The notes beneath the pieces were generated by a model. The model ran no database searches. It saw nothing but the letters and a program-made list of their open reading frames with translations, and was not told the origin of the DNA. 64,000 nt of DNA from Clostridium sp. DL-VIII (GTDB lineage: Bacteria; Bacillota; Clostridia; Clostridiales; Clostridiaceae): contig NZ_CM001240.1 of assembly GCF_000230835.1 (NCBI RefSeq), positions 2,704,679 to 2,768,678 of the forward strand, in the 5' to 3' direction. Made by a program: the position numbers and the translations under genes. Below, in pieces: positions 28,941 through 38,015 of the stretch. Within the stretch, counting starts at the first letter, position 1, and every line of letters starts with the position of its first letter.

Positions 28941-30674
28941 ATGAGAAATAACAAACAAATTATTTTGACCGCATTGGCTAGTGTAATGACATTTTCTCTT
29001 TTAACTACTTTCGGCATAACAGAAAAGAACTCTGTTGCAAAGGCTTCGACGACATCGGTAGAAAGTGAAACAGAAAAATCTGCGGTAATTTCTGCAGGGC
29101 CTAATATCGCTGTTGTTCAGACAGAGGCTGGAAAAGTTCAGGGATACAGTAGGAATGGCATTTATACCTATCATGGAGTTCCCTATGCTGAGGCAAAAGA
29201 AAGATTCGTTCCAGCAGAGAAAGTAGAGCACTGGGATGGAGTCAAACTTGCTTTTAACTATGGTCCGATATCACCACAACAACAGAGTGCAGGCGGATCT
29301 GATAGCAGTTGGGAAAACCCGTCCAGACAGTTTGCAATGGACAATAACAGTCAGAATCTGAACATCTGGACACCTGGTATTAATGACAATGCAAAGAGAC
29401 CGGTGATGGTATGGCTGCATGGAGGTGGATTTTCAACAGGATCATCTGCACAAACAGCTGCTTATGATGGCGCAAATCTTAGCCAAAAGGGAGATGTTGT
29501 AGTTGTCTCAGTAAATCATCGACTTAATGTTCTTGGACATCTTGATCTTTCTCAATATGGTGAAAAATATAAATATTCTGAAAATATTGGAATTACAGAT
29601 ATCGTAGCTTCTCTTAAATGGATCCGTGACAATATTACACAGTTTGGTGGTGATCCTAATAACATTACGGTATTTGGAGAGTCAGGTGGAGGAGCCAAGG
29701 TACTTGCACTTATGACAAGTCCATACGCAAAGGGACTTTTCCAGAAAGGAATTGTTGAGAGCGGTGCGACAGAAACAATGGGAGTTAATTTTACTTCAAA
29801 GGAAGCCAGTAAAAGGGTGACAGAACTTACACTTCAAAACCTTGGAATTACTGCGGATCAGATAGAAAAATTGCAGACTATTCCATATGAAGAACTGTCA
29901 CAAGCATCTGACAAAGCACTTCAGCAGACAGCAGAAGAACTTCATATTCCAGCAGCGCTTGGGGCAGGATATGGATTGTCATGGGAACCGGTAGTAGATG
30001 GAGACTATATGCCTACAAGTCCGGTCACAGAAAAAGGATTTGCAGAAGCTGGTAAGGATGTACCGCTCTTGATTGGCTCAAACCTCACAGAGTGGACAGA
30101 TTTTTCACCAATAATGAATATGGCGAAAGCACAATCAGATAATAAAAATACATGGACCGAAGAAGAAATTGACAAGCATCTGAAAGAAACTTATGGAGAT
30201 AAGGCAGATGAAATTGTAAATGCATTTCTTAAAGCATATCCTGATAAAAAGAAAGCAGATGCATTATATATTGATTCAACTACAATTAGATTGCCACTTT
30301 TAAAGATTATGTCCCACAAGGCAGATCAACAGGGAGCACCTGTTTATTCCTATGTTTTCAGCTGGGAATCTCCGGTTATGAATGGTGTTTTCACATCATA
30401 CCACACATCCGAAATACCATTTGTATTTAACAATATAGATAAAGCGGATACAACGATCGGTGGAGGTGAAGATGCCAAAATTCTAGAAGAACGCATGAGC
30501 CAGGCATGGATAAGTTTCGCAAGGAACGGTAAACCAAGTGCCGACAATTTACCAGAGTGGGAAGCCTATGACCGTCAAGGTGGTGCGACAATGATTTTTG
30601 ATAACAAGGTGAAGCTTGTGCATAACCATGATAAAGAACTTATGAAGCTTCTGGCACCAAATTATCAATATTAA
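28941..30674 (+). CDS. secreted type B carboxylesterase (1)
   Basis: A 577-residue carboxylesterase/para-nitrobenzyl esterase-type alpha/beta hydrolase with an N-terminal signal peptide (about residues 1-36, AKAS near the cleavage site). The oxyanion motif HGGG is at 160-163 and the nucleophile is Ser248 in FGESGGGAKV, with Gly where GESAGG is common. The acid lies in NLTEWTDF and the histidine in YHTSEIPFVF. It probably hydrolyses esters outside the cell. GGAGGAAACAATCT precedes the start. It is the partner of the duplicated copy at 35877, with most residues identical. Confidence 0.88.
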   Translation: MRNNKQIILTALASVMTFSLLTTFGITEKNSVAKASTTSVESETEKSAVISAGPNIAVVQTEAGKVQGYSRNGIYTYHGVPYAEAKERFVPAEKVEHWDGVKLAFNYGPISPQQQSAGGSDSSWENPSRQFAMDNNSQNLNIWTPGINDNAKRPVMVWLHGGGFSTGSSAQTAAYDGANLSQKGDVVVVSVNHRLNVLGHLDLSQYGEKYKYSENIGITDIVASLKWIRDNITQFGGDPNNITVFGESGGGAKVLALMTSPYAKGLFQKGIVESGATETMGVNFTSKEASKRVTELTLQNLGITADQIEKLQTIPYEELSQASDKALQQTAEELHIPAALGAGYGLSWEPVVDGDYMPTSPVTEKGFAEAGKDVPLLIGSNLTEWTDFSPIMNMAKAQSDNKNTWTEEEIDKHLKETYGDKADEIVNAFLKAYPDKKKADALYIDSTTIRLPLLKIMSHKADQQGAPVYSYVFSWESPVMNGVFTSYHTSEIPFVFNNIDKADTTIGGGEDAKILEERMSQAWISFARNGKPSADNLPEWEAYDRQGGATMIFDNKVKLVHNHDKELMKLLAPNYQY

Positions 30675-30790
30675 CATTTTGCCAAAGATGTTTCTAAAGC
30701 CTTGCTATCGTAAATAACATAACAGGATTTTAGAGATATTGGAAAAATGTAGAGATAGGCTGTCAACATTTTTTCATACACTTTTTATCC

Positions 30791-30930
30791 ATTAAGTAAA
30801 AAGTTAAATTTATGATTTATATAAATCATTGAAAATGCAAGATTTAAGTCGCTTTATTTGTACTCTATGTGCAAAAATAAATTCCACATGTTGCTATTTT
30901 GCAAGATTAAGTTCGTGGCAACGAATTACA
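30791..30930 (+). repeat. partial second copy of the MITE-like element
   Basis: The left end and body (ATTAAGTAAAAAGTTAAATT, then TGATTTATATAA and GAAAATGCAAGA) closely match 16825-16882. The internal TGCAAGATTAAGTTCGTG motif also recurs. The right terminal repeat is not clear, so this copy is shortened or diverged. Confidence 0.6.
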
Positions 30931-31019
30931 CTATGTAGCTAAGTGTTATTTAAGTGCGGTCTTATCTGGAGAAATTTCTACCAATTTAAGGAGTTTGTGC
31001 AACTTGTTATTTAAGCATT

Positions 31020-31060
31020 AGGGACAGCTTAAACGGGAGGCAGCCGTTTAGACTGTCCCT
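31020..31060 (+). terminator. GC-rich hairpin, terminator-like
   Basis: Outer arms AGGGACAG / CTGTCCCT and inner TAAACGG / CCGTTTA form a long, nearly perfect stem in an AT-rich setting. The T-run is weak. It may serve esterase 1 or be a mobile hairpin. Confidence 0.55.
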
Positions 31061-31240
31061 TGCTGTGTTCTGTTAATATGATTTGTTAAAAGAGTTATCA
31101 TCTTACTGTGTATATTAATCTAGGCTGTATCCCTTAGGAATTACATATCGTATGTGTTCATGATTTTTTGCTAAGAACTGTTTGGGTTGAAGTAATAATT
31201 TTTTGTACAAATCATAAAAATAACGTAAAAGTAAAAAATA

Positions 31241-31271
31241 TTGACATTGAGTTAACTCCAAAAAGTAGAAT
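31241..31271 (+). promoter_or_regulatory. MerR-type promoter of the merR operon
   Basis: TTGACA (31241-31246) and TAGAAT (31266-31271) are 19 bases apart, with GAGTTAACTC as a perfect dyad in the spacer. It lies 55 bases before the MerR gene, so autoregulation is expected. Confidence 0.75.
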
Positions 31272-31325
31272 TTGGTTAAGTTTAAAATTCAATAAAAATA
31301 ACTAAAAGATAGAGGGTGAAATCGT

Positions 31326-31688
31326 ATGACGATTAAGGAGGTAAGTAAAAAATTTGATCTTTCACAGGAGACACTTCGTTATTATGAACGTATAGGACTA
31401 ATTTCTAATGTTAACCGTAATAGGGGTGGAATTAGGAACTACACTGAAGAAAATTGCAAGCGGGTTGAATTTATCAAATGTATGAGAAGTGCTGGCCTTC
31501 CTATAGAAGTCTTAATTAAGTATGTTATGCTGTTTCAACAAGGAGATGAAACTATTGAAGAAAGAAAAGAGCTGTTAAAAGAGCAACGTGCACAGTTAGC
31601 TAAAAAAATGGAAAACATGAAAAAAACCTTAGATCGTTTAGATTATAAAATAGAAAGATGTGAACAAGGAATAGTTACAAAATCATGA
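31326..31688 (+). CDS. MerR-family regulator, AdhR-like
   Basis: A 120-residue MerR protein with the helix-turn-helix plus wing at the N-terminus (TIKEVSKKFDLSQETLRYYE, then RIGLI), KCMRSAGLPIEVLIKYV, and a C-terminal dimerisation coiled coil with LDRLDYKIERCEQ. A single Cys in the coiled coil could act as a thiol sensor, as in AdhR/NmlR regulators that answer aldehydes and other electrophiles. AGAGGGTG precedes the ATG. The promoter has the 19-base dyad spacer this family acts on. Downstream lie the remnants of its likely targets, an aldo/keto reductase and a CMD gene. Confidence 0.88.
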   Translation: MTIKEVSKKFDLSQETLRYYERIGLISNVNRNRGGIRNYTEENCKRVEFIKCMRSAGLPIEVLIKYVMLFQQGDETIEERKELLKEQRAQLAKKMENMKKTLDRLDYKIERCEQGIVTKS

Positions 31689-31809
31689 TGACTTATTAAA
31701 ACATCATGTTAGTGAATGCATAGAATGTGGCGCATGTATGAAAAACTGCTCATTTAATATAGATATAATAAATAAAATGGAACAAGCAAATCAGTTATTT
31801 GGTAATTAA
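31687..31809 (+). pseudogene. 3' end of a 4Fe-4S aldo/keto reductase
   Basis: Directly after merR the frame reads SECIECGACMKNC and FNIDIINKMEQANQLFG then stop. This is the Cys-rich C-terminal cluster domain of the ferredoxin-like aldo/keto reductases. The catalytic barrel is gone, so an internal deletion joined merR to the last 40 codons. It shows that a MerR-AKR-CMD operon once stood here. Confidence 0.65.
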
Positions 31810-31923
31810 CCATGGAACAAGTAAATTGGAAAAGAGAGACATTCTTAGTCTTCAGATAATGCATGAAGACCAAGAAATGAGAAAAAGTGTTTAATAGAAA
31901 AGAAAATAAAGGAGAGATTAAAA

Positions 31924-32280
31924 ATGGCAATTACAGATTTTTCAAAAGAGTATCATGAGAGTATGTTTCCAGGATATGAATCAAAGTTCTTAGAAACAGA
32001 CCCAGAATTTATTGAGTTTTTTTACAACTTTGCATTTGATGAAGTTGTAAAACAGGATAATTTAGATGATCATACTAGAATGATAGCAATTATTGCAACC
32101 TTGATTGGATGTCGAGGGATTGATGAATTTAAGGCAATAGTACCAGCTGCACTTAATTTTGGAGTAACACCAGTAGAAGTGAAAGAAATTGTGTATCAAT
32201 CCGTAGTTTATCTTGGAATCGGAAGAGTATTTCCATTCCTTAAAATATATAATTTTATCTGTAATATATGCATTTGTTAA
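31924..32280 (+). pseudogene. carboxymuconolactone decarboxylase family protein, 3'-truncated
   Basis: The first 105 codons encode a CMD/AhpD-like protein (FAFDEVVKQDNLDDHTRMI, IGCRGIDEFKAIVPAALNFG, VTPVEVKEIVYQSVVYLGIG). The homology stops at VFPFLKI and the frame runs into the AT-rich repeat C at 32241, where it ends. The truncation point is therefore the left border of the second FIST-MCP-AraC-esterase unit. GGAGAG supports the start. A shortened product may be made, but half of the usual two-domain length is lacking. Confidence 0.7.
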
Positions 32281-32286
32281 ATTAAA
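32241..32286 (+). repeat. AT-rich candidate operator repeat C, copy 2
   Basis: Near-identical to 25666-25710 and lying 140 bases before the intact FIST gene. It also marks the junction where the CMD gene is cut. Confidence 0.55.
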
Positions 32287-32425
32287 TTCTAATGTTATTC
32301 TTGCGTTAAAAGAATGAAAATGAGAACTCGGGATAGAGTTATAGTTGTTTTTTACTACCAACCAAATAGGACAAGTGAAGGATAGGTATGATAAGAGTAG
32401 ATATAATCTGAAAGGAGATTTATTT

Positions 32426-33478
32426 ATGAAACAAAAAATTGGAATAAGTCGAAGTGGTAATTTAGCTGAAGCAGTAAAAGGAGTTGTTAATCCTTCTTTA
32501 ATAATACTATTATCAAATAAAAACAAATTTGAAGACCATGTAGAAGAATTAGAACAATTGTATCCAGGTGTTCCAAGTATCGGATGTACTTGTACTAGTT
32601 ATACAAAGTATTCCACAATTGAAAATGGAGTAACAGTAATTGCATTTTCTGATTGTGTTAGTGCAGCTGCTAATGTTATATTAGAACTTTCTTCTATGCC
32701 AGTTAAGTATATTAGTCGAATGGAAGAGGATATAAAAAAGGTAAAAGCAGAGTCACAAAATACAATTTGTATTGATTTAGCCACAGGAAATCATAGCTGT
32801 CTAATGACAACTTTAGGAAGTATTTTGGAAAATAAGCATATTCCTTTAATAGGAGCTGGTGTTTATTTCAATAAGGTTTCTTGCAATGGCGTTATATATG
32901 AAGATGCTTGTGCATATGCGTTTATTAAGAATGATGGAAGGATAAAAGTTTATAAGGAAACTATTTACAAGCCAACTGATTTAAAAATGGTAGTAACTAA
33001 AGCAGATTCAAAAAGATATATCCTTTATGAATTAAATGGCAAGCCAGCAGAATCTGTTTATTGTGATTATCTTAATATTTCTCCAAATAAAATAAACACA
33101 CAATACTTTCAAAACCCATTAGGAAAATGGGTTGGTGATGAGTTTTACATAATGGGGATTGGTCAGTTACAGGATGGAGCATTGCAATGCTATAAAAGAA
33201 TAAACAATATGGATATCATTTCAATTTTAGAGTTAGATGATTATAAACAGGTTATTAATAATACAGTAACTTCAATTAAAAAGGACATGAATCATATATC
33301 AGGGATTTTTTCTATGAATTGCGGAGGTCGATATACATTTTTTAGAAATGAAAATTATTGGGACGACTATTTAAAAACAATGAATTTTACTGATAATCAC
33401 GTTGGAATTGTAGCAATGGGAGAGCATTTTAATTCACAACACGTAAATTTAACAATGGTATGTTTTGCATTTGAATAA
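32426..33478 (+). CDS. FIST-domain sensory protein
   Basis: A 350-residue protein with FIST_N (roughly residues 20-215) and FIST_C (about 220-340) domains. FIST is an input module found with chemoreceptors, GGDEF proteins and kinases and is proposed to bind amino acids or related small ligands. No membrane segment is visible, so it is cytoplasmic. AAAGGAGATTTATTT supports the ATG at 32426. It is followed 20 bases later by a soluble chemoreceptor, implying that the two form one sensing complex. A truncated twin is at 27120. Confidence 0.88.
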   Translation: MKQKIGISRSGNLAEAVKGVVNPSLIILLSNKNKFEDHVEELEQLYPGVPSIGCTCTSYTKYSTIENGVTVIAFSDCVSAAANVILELSSMPVKYISRMEEDIKKVKAESQNTICIDLATGNHSCLMTTLGSILENKHIPLIGAGVYFNKVSCNGVIYEDACAYAFIKNDGRIKVYKETIYKPTDLKMVVTKADSKRYILYELNGKPAESVYCDYLNISPNKINTQYFQNPLGKWVGDEFYIMGIGQLQDGALQCYKRINNMDIISILELDDYKQVINNTVTSIKKDMNHISGIFSMNCGGRYTFFRNENYWDDYLKTMNFTDNHVGIVAMGEHFNSQHVNLTMVCFAFE

Positions 33479-33498
33479 AGTTTGAAAGGAGAACTTTT

Positions 33499-34458
33499 AT
33501 GAATTTATTTCAATCTAGAAATAAAGATAAAGCTCACGATATAATTGAAATTAATAATGTCAAGGCCCCAAAAGATATTTCACCTATTGTATATGCTATT
33601 GATTATCTTAAGAAATGCACCGAAAATTTAACTACAGAAGAATTAAATACATCAGAACAGATTCGTAAAATTGAATTATCATTTAAAAAAGTTTTAAATG
33701 ACAATTCCAAACTAAATGAAGAAATTGATAATAATTTTAATAATATCCTTTCCAAGATAGACATTGCTTCAGGAGGATTTGAAGAAGTTAAAAATGATAT
33801 TATCAAATCTATTAATAGAGCAGAAACACAGGGAAATGTTTTAAAAGAAAATGCTAACAGGGTATATGCTAGCTTTAATGAAATGGATAGTGTCTTTAAA
33901 ATGTTACAAAATTCGGTTGACGAAATTAAAAAATGCACAAATGAAATTGTAGGTATCGCAAATCAAGCGAATATGCTATCACTTAATGCATCTATTGAGG
34001 CAGCAAGAGCTGGAGAAAATGGAAAAGGATTTTCTGTGGTTGCAGAAGAAGTAAGGAAATTATCAAGTGAAATAAAAAATTTAGTTTCATTTGTGAAAAA
34101 TAGTGTTGATGATGTAGAAAATGGTACAGAAGAATTAAGCAAAGCATTTAAAACTTCACAAAAAGTTTTAGAAAATGGTGGGCAAAGTGTAGATGATACA
34201 AATGAAATTTTTAATGAGATAAAAAATACGGCAATAAAGCTCGATGATGTGCATGCTGAAATTTTGAATGCTATTAATGAGTCTTCGAGTGGAATGCAAA
34301 AAATTGATGATTATATATCAGCATCACAAAAATCTTATCATAATATGACAGAGCATATAGATATGATTAATAAATTTGATACTAGAAAAAGTGTCCTTTT
34401 TGAAAATATAGATAATATGACTGAACAATTGGAACCATTGTTAAAAGAAGATTTATAA
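33499..34458 (+). CDS. soluble methyl-accepting chemotaxis protein-like signal transducer
   Basis: A 319-residue coiled-coil protein with the conserved chemoreceptor hairpin ([18 protein letters not shown] then [11 protein letters not shown]) near residues 155-195. There is no transmembrane or periplasmic domain, and the short N-terminus has no sensor fold of its own. It probably takes its input from the FIST protein encoded just upstream and could pass it to CheA/CheW. AAAGGAGAAC lies 5 bases before the ATG. The matching gene in the first duplicate unit has been deleted. Confidence 0.9.
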   Translation: MNLFQSRNKDKAHDIIEINNVKAPKDISPIVYAIDYLKKCTENLTTEELNTSEQIRKIELSFKKVLNDNSKLNEEIDNNFNNILSKIDIASGGFEEVKNDIIKSINRAETQGNVLKENANRVYASFNEMDSVFKMLQNSVDEIKKCTNEIVGIANQANMLSLNASIEAARAGENGKGFSVVAEEVRKLSSEIKNLVSFVKNSVDDVENGTEELSKAFKTSQKVLENGGQSVDDTNEIFNEIKNTAIKLDDVHAEILNAINESSSGMQKIDDYISASQKSYHNMTEHIDMINKFDTRKSVLFENIDNMTEQLEPLLKEDL

Positions 34459-34479
34459 ATAACCTATGAATCAATCTAA

Positions 34480-34535
34480 TATATCCAGACTGGTGGGGAA
34501 CGATTTCTATGCCTGTATGTACATTTATAGGTTGG
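34480..34535 (+). pseudogene. tiny flavodoxin fragment
   Basis: The frame reading YPDWWGTISMPVCTFI matches the FMN-loop region seen in the flavodoxins of this window (for example FPNWWSTMPMGVFTFL at 57569-58045). It is about 18 codons long, sits between the chemoreceptor and AraC genes and has no start. It is a relic of a lost flavodoxin gene. Confidence 0.5.
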
Positions 34536-34559
34536 TAAGTAAGTTGTTGGAATAATATG

Positions 34560-34600
34560 TAAAATAGATAAATTTATCTGATATATATATTTAATGAACT
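34560..34600 (+). repeat. AT-rich candidate operator repeat C, copy 3
   Basis: A diverged copy with an internal perfect palindrome, AGATAAATTTATCT, located 53 bases before the AraC gene. Confidence 0.5.
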
Positions 34601-34652
34601 CACTTCAAAGAGTATGATATTCACTACTAGGAAAAGGAGTAAAGGAGTACTT

Positions 34653-35549
34653 ATGAATAATATATTTAGAATCGATTTAATATCTGAGTTGCATGAGGTT
34701 GTGGGATATGATAAACCTAAACATCCATTGATTACAATATTGAACTTGAATAAAATCTCTGGTGTAAATGTACCTAAAAATGCACAAACAGTAAGTGGAT
34801 TGTATACTATAGCCTTAAAACTCAATTGCCCTTTCAAATATGGGCGGCAAAATTATGATTTTAGAGAAGGGAGTTTGATGTCTGCGGCACCTGAACAGGT
34901 TGTAATAATAGATGATGAAGATTATAAATTAAAACAGGAGGGCTGGATGCTTTGTTTTCATCCGGATTTAATTAGAAAAAGTGAGCTGGGGCGTAAAATG
35001 AATGAGTTTACTTTCTTTTCATATGAAGTCAGTGAGGCGCTACATTTATCTGAAAAAGAAAAAGAAATTATAACCAATATCGTTAAGACAATTGAAAATG
35101 AATTGAATCAGAATATTGATGAGTATAGTCAGGATCTAATAGTTTCAAATATTGAAGTACTGCTTAATTATTCCAAGCGTTTTTATGGCAGGCAATTCAT
35201 TACCAGAAGTATTGCAAATAACGATGTAATTAGACGTTTTAATATACTGATTGGAGATTATTTTAACTCAAAAGACTTAGAGGAGAAAGGAATACCAAAT
35301 GTTAAATATTTAGCGAATAAAATGGGTTATTCAACAAATTATTTAAGTGATTTACTAAGGAAGGAAACTGGTAAGAATACGCAGGAACATATTCAACTGC
35401 ATTTAATTGAAAAAGCAAAAACTTTACTCCTCGGATCATCAGAACCAGTAAACAGGATTGCTTATATGCTTGGATTTGAATATCCAGCGCATTTTTCAAA
35501 ATTTTTCAAGTTGAAGACAGGAATATCGCCTATGGAATTCAGAAAATAA
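34653..35549 (+). CDS. AraC-family transcriptional regulator
   Basis: A 298-residue regulator with an N-terminal cupin-like sensor half (residues 1-160) and two C-terminal helix-turn-helices, around NVKYLANKMGYSTNYLSDLL and VNRIAYMLGFEYPAHFSKFF. AAAGGAG precedes the ATG at 34653; a longer frame begins 39 bases earlier without a site. It stands between the FIST/chemoreceptor pair and carboxylesterase 2 and probably activates the esterase. Repeat C, found before FIST, AraC and esterase 2, is a candidate binding site. The inducer is unknown. Confidence 0.9.
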   Translation: MNNIFRIDLISELHEVVGYDKPKHPLITILNLNKISGVNVPKNAQTVSGLYTIALKLNCPFKYGRQNYDFREGSLMSAAPEQVVIIDDEDYKLKQEGWMLCFHPDLIRKSELGRKMNEFTFFSYEVSEALHLSEKEKEIITNIVKTIENELNQNIDEYSQDLIVSNIEVLLNYSKRFYGRQFITRSIANNDVIRRFNILIGDYFNSKDLEEKGIPNVKYLANKMGYSTNYLSDLLRKETGKNTQEHIQLHLIEKAKTLLLGSSEPVNRIAYMLGFEYPAHFSKFFKLKTGISPMEFRK

Positions 35550-35876
35550 ATACTCTTCTGTACTTGTTATTTTTTTGATTGGGCCTAATTCTTTGATTTT
35601 TTGTAGTAAAGAATAATTATTTAGGAAATATAAGTTAAAATAATCGGTAAAATATATAACTTTATCTGTAATATGTATATTTAGTGAAATTAATTTCTCG
35701 ACTATAATTATTCTATGCTAAGTTCTAGTATTCAAGATTACATAACATAAAGGCTATAGCTTTAGAGTTTTGAAGAAATATTAATATTAGGGGGGATTAA
35801 CTTTTATAGTAGGATAGTTGGTTTTTCAGATGTTATGTAATGAATAATTCAATTTGAAAAATGGAGGAAACAATAT
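35550..35876. other. intergenic region before esterase 2
   Basis: About 330 bases with repeat C copy 4 (35648-35694). No gene and no clear terminator. Confidence 0.5.
35648..35694 (+). repeat. AT-rich candidate operator repeat C, copy 4
   Basis: TAAAATATATAACTTTATCT and flank match copies 1 and 2, about 180 bases before carboxylesterase 2. Confidence 0.55.
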
Positions 35877-37607
35877 ATGATAAAGAACAAACAAATTATT
35901 TTGCGTGCATTAGTTGGTGTGATGACATTTTCGCTTGTAACTGCATTTAGAATAACAGACAATAACTCTGTTGCAAAAGCTTCAACAAAAAGCGCAACAG
36001 AACAATCTGGGACAATCAGTGCAGGGCCTGGTATCGCTGTTGTTGATACAGAGGCAGGAAAAGTTCAAGGATACATTCGCAATGGAATTTATACATATCA
36101 TGGAGTTCCATATGCTGAGGCGAAAGAAAGATTCGTTCCAGCACAGAAAGCACAGCACTGGGATGGAGTAAAACTTGCTTTTAACTATGGACCAATATCG
36201 CCACAGGAACAGACATCAGGTGCATTTGCATTTTTTGAGTCCAACTGGGAAAATTCATCAAGACAATTTACAATGGATAATAATAGTCAGAATCTGAACA
36301 TCTGGACACCTGGTATTAATAATAATGCAAAGAGACCGGTAATGGTATGGCTGCATGGAGGTGGATTTCAATCAGGGTCATCTGCAGCGATAGCTCCCTA
36401 TGATGGTGAAAATCTTAGCAAAAAGGGAGACGTTGTAGTAGTCTCAGTAAATCATCGTCTTAATGCTCTTGGATATCTTGATCTTTCTCAATATGGTGAA
36501 AAATATAAATACTCTGAAAATGTAGGAATTACAGATATTGTAGCTTCACTTCAATGGATTCGTGATAATATTGAACAGTTTGGCGGTGATCCTAATAACG
36601 TTACGGTATTTGGAGAGTCAGGTGGAGGAGCAAAGGTACTTGCACTTATGACAACTCCATACGCAAAGGGGCTTTTCCAGAAAGGAATTGTTGAGAGCGG
36701 TGCCACAGAGCCAATGGGAGTTAATTTTACTTCAAAGGAAGCAAGTAAAAGGGTGACAGAACTTACACTTCAAAACCTTGGAATTACTGGGGATCAGATA
36801 GAAAAATTACAGACAGTTCCATATGAACAACTGTCACAAGCATCTGACAAAGCACTTAAGCAGACAGCTGACGAACTTCATATTCCGGTAGCCCTTGGAG
36901 GAGGATATTCATTATCATGGGAACCGGTAGTAGATGGAGACTATATGCCTACAAGTCCGGTTACAGATAAAGGATTTGCGGAAGCTGGTAAGGATGTGCC
37001 ACTCCTAATTGGTTCAAATCTAACAGAGTGGACAGCTATGTCGCAAGTATTTAATATGGATAAAGCACAGTCAGATAATCCAAATACATGGACAGAAGAA
37101 GAAGTGGACAAGCATCTAAAGGATACTTATGGAGATAAGGCGGATGAAGTTGTACAAGCATTTCTTCAAGCATACCCTGATAAAAAGAAGGCAGATGCAG
37201 TATATATTGATTCAATGATTAGACTGCCACTTTTAAAGATTATGTCTCGCAAGGCAGATCAACAGGGAGCACCTGTTTATTCATATCTTTTCAGCTGGGA
37301 ATCGCCGGTTATGAATGGTGTGTTCACTGCATACCACACATCCGAGATACCATTTGTATTTGATAATATAGATAAAGCGGATACAACGATTGGCGGAGGT
37401 CAAGAGGCAAAGATTCTAGAAGACCGCATGAGTCAGGCATGGATCAATTTTGCAAAGACTGGCAACCCAAGTATCGACAATTTACCTAAGTGGGAAGCTT
37501 ATGACCGTAAAGCTGGTGCGACAATGATTTTTGATAATAAGGTGAAGCTTGTATATAACCATGATAAGAAGCTGCTCTCACTACTTGCACCAAATTATAA
37601 ATATTAA
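35877..37607 (+). CDS. secreted type B carboxylesterase (2)
   Basis: A 576-residue paralogue of the esterase at 28941 with the same layout. It has a signal peptide, HGGG at residues 160-163, nucleophile Ser248 in FGESGGG, the acid in NLTEWTAM and the histidine in YHTSEIPFVF. Most differences lie in the signal peptide and around residues 110-125, which could alter substrate access. GGAGGAAACAATAT precedes the ATG. It ends the second FIST-MCP-AraC-esterase unit and is probably under AraC control. Confidence 0.88.
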   Translation: MIKNKQIILRALVGVMTFSLVTAFRITDNNSVAKASTKSATEQSGTISAGPGIAVVDTEAGKVQGYIRNGIYTYHGVPYAEAKERFVPAQKAQHWDGVKLAFNYGPISPQEQTSGAFAFFESNWENSSRQFTMDNNSQNLNIWTPGINNNAKRPVMVWLHGGGFQSGSSAAIAPYDGENLSKKGDVVVVSVNHRLNALGYLDLSQYGEKYKYSENVGITDIVASLQWIRDNIEQFGGDPNNVTVFGESGGGAKVLALMTTPYAKGLFQKGIVESGATEPMGVNFTSKEASKRVTELTLQNLGITGDQIEKLQTVPYEQLSQASDKALKQTADELHIPVALGGGYSLSWEPVVDGDYMPTSPVTDKGFAEAGKDVPLLIGSNLTEWTAMSQVFNMDKAQSDNPNTWTEEEVDKHLKDTYGDKADEVVQAFLQAYPDKKKADAVYIDSMIRLPLLKIMSRKADQQGAPVYSYLFSWESPVMNGVFTAYHTSEIPFVFDNIDKADTTIGGGQEAKILEDRMSQAWINFAKTGNPSIDNLPKWEAYDRKAGATMIFDNKVKLVYNHDKKLLSLLAPNYKY

Positions 37608-37749
37608 CATCTTGCCAAAGACGTTTCTAAAACCTTGCTATCATAAATCATATGGCAGTGTTTTAGAGATGCTGGTAAAAGTTTAATTTGTACTTTTTCT
37701 TGACATAGTACCACATATTAGAAGCATAAGAAATAAATTATGTTAAAAG

Positions 37750-37780
37750 TCCACGATGCTGATAGCTTCGTGGATTTTTT
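37750..37780 (+). terminator. rho-independent terminator
   Basis: Arms TCCACGA / TCGTGGA are followed by six T residues. A near-copy recurs at 53794-53824, also just before repeat R. Confidence 0.8.
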
Positions 37781-37788
37781 CAAAATCT

Positions 37789-37905
37789 AGTTGCAACCTT
37801 TGGGTTTATACTGAAGAACTTATTGAAACTTCTGTTAATTCTTAAATTTACTTATAATAAAAATATAAAGAGAGAACTAATGAAGATACAGTAAAATAGT
37901 TAATG
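37789..37905 (+). repeat. spacer repeat R, copy 2
   Basis: Full-length copy containing AACCTTTGGGTTTATACTGA, GAACTTATTGAAACTTCTGT and an A/T-rich right part with TATAAT, ending near GTAAAATAGTTAA. It lies before the ltrA-like gene. Confidence 0.7.
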
Positions 37906-38015
37906 TTACCAGTGTGAGAAACATGATTTTAAATAATGATGTTGAGATGCTAATACTAGGTTTTCAAGTTTACAGAATTACTGATATTTACTATTTAACT
38001 GAAGGAGATTGAACT

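Larger units (their letters stand above)
30675..31240. other. intergenic region between esterase 1 and the MerR promoter
   Basis: No coding gene. It holds a partial copy of the MITE-like element (30791-30930) and a GC-rich hairpin (31020-31060). Confidence 0.55.
37608..38015. other. intergenic region with terminator and repeat R
   Basis: It contains the terminator at 37750-37780 and repeat R copy 2 at 37789-37905. No coding gene. Confidence 0.6.
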
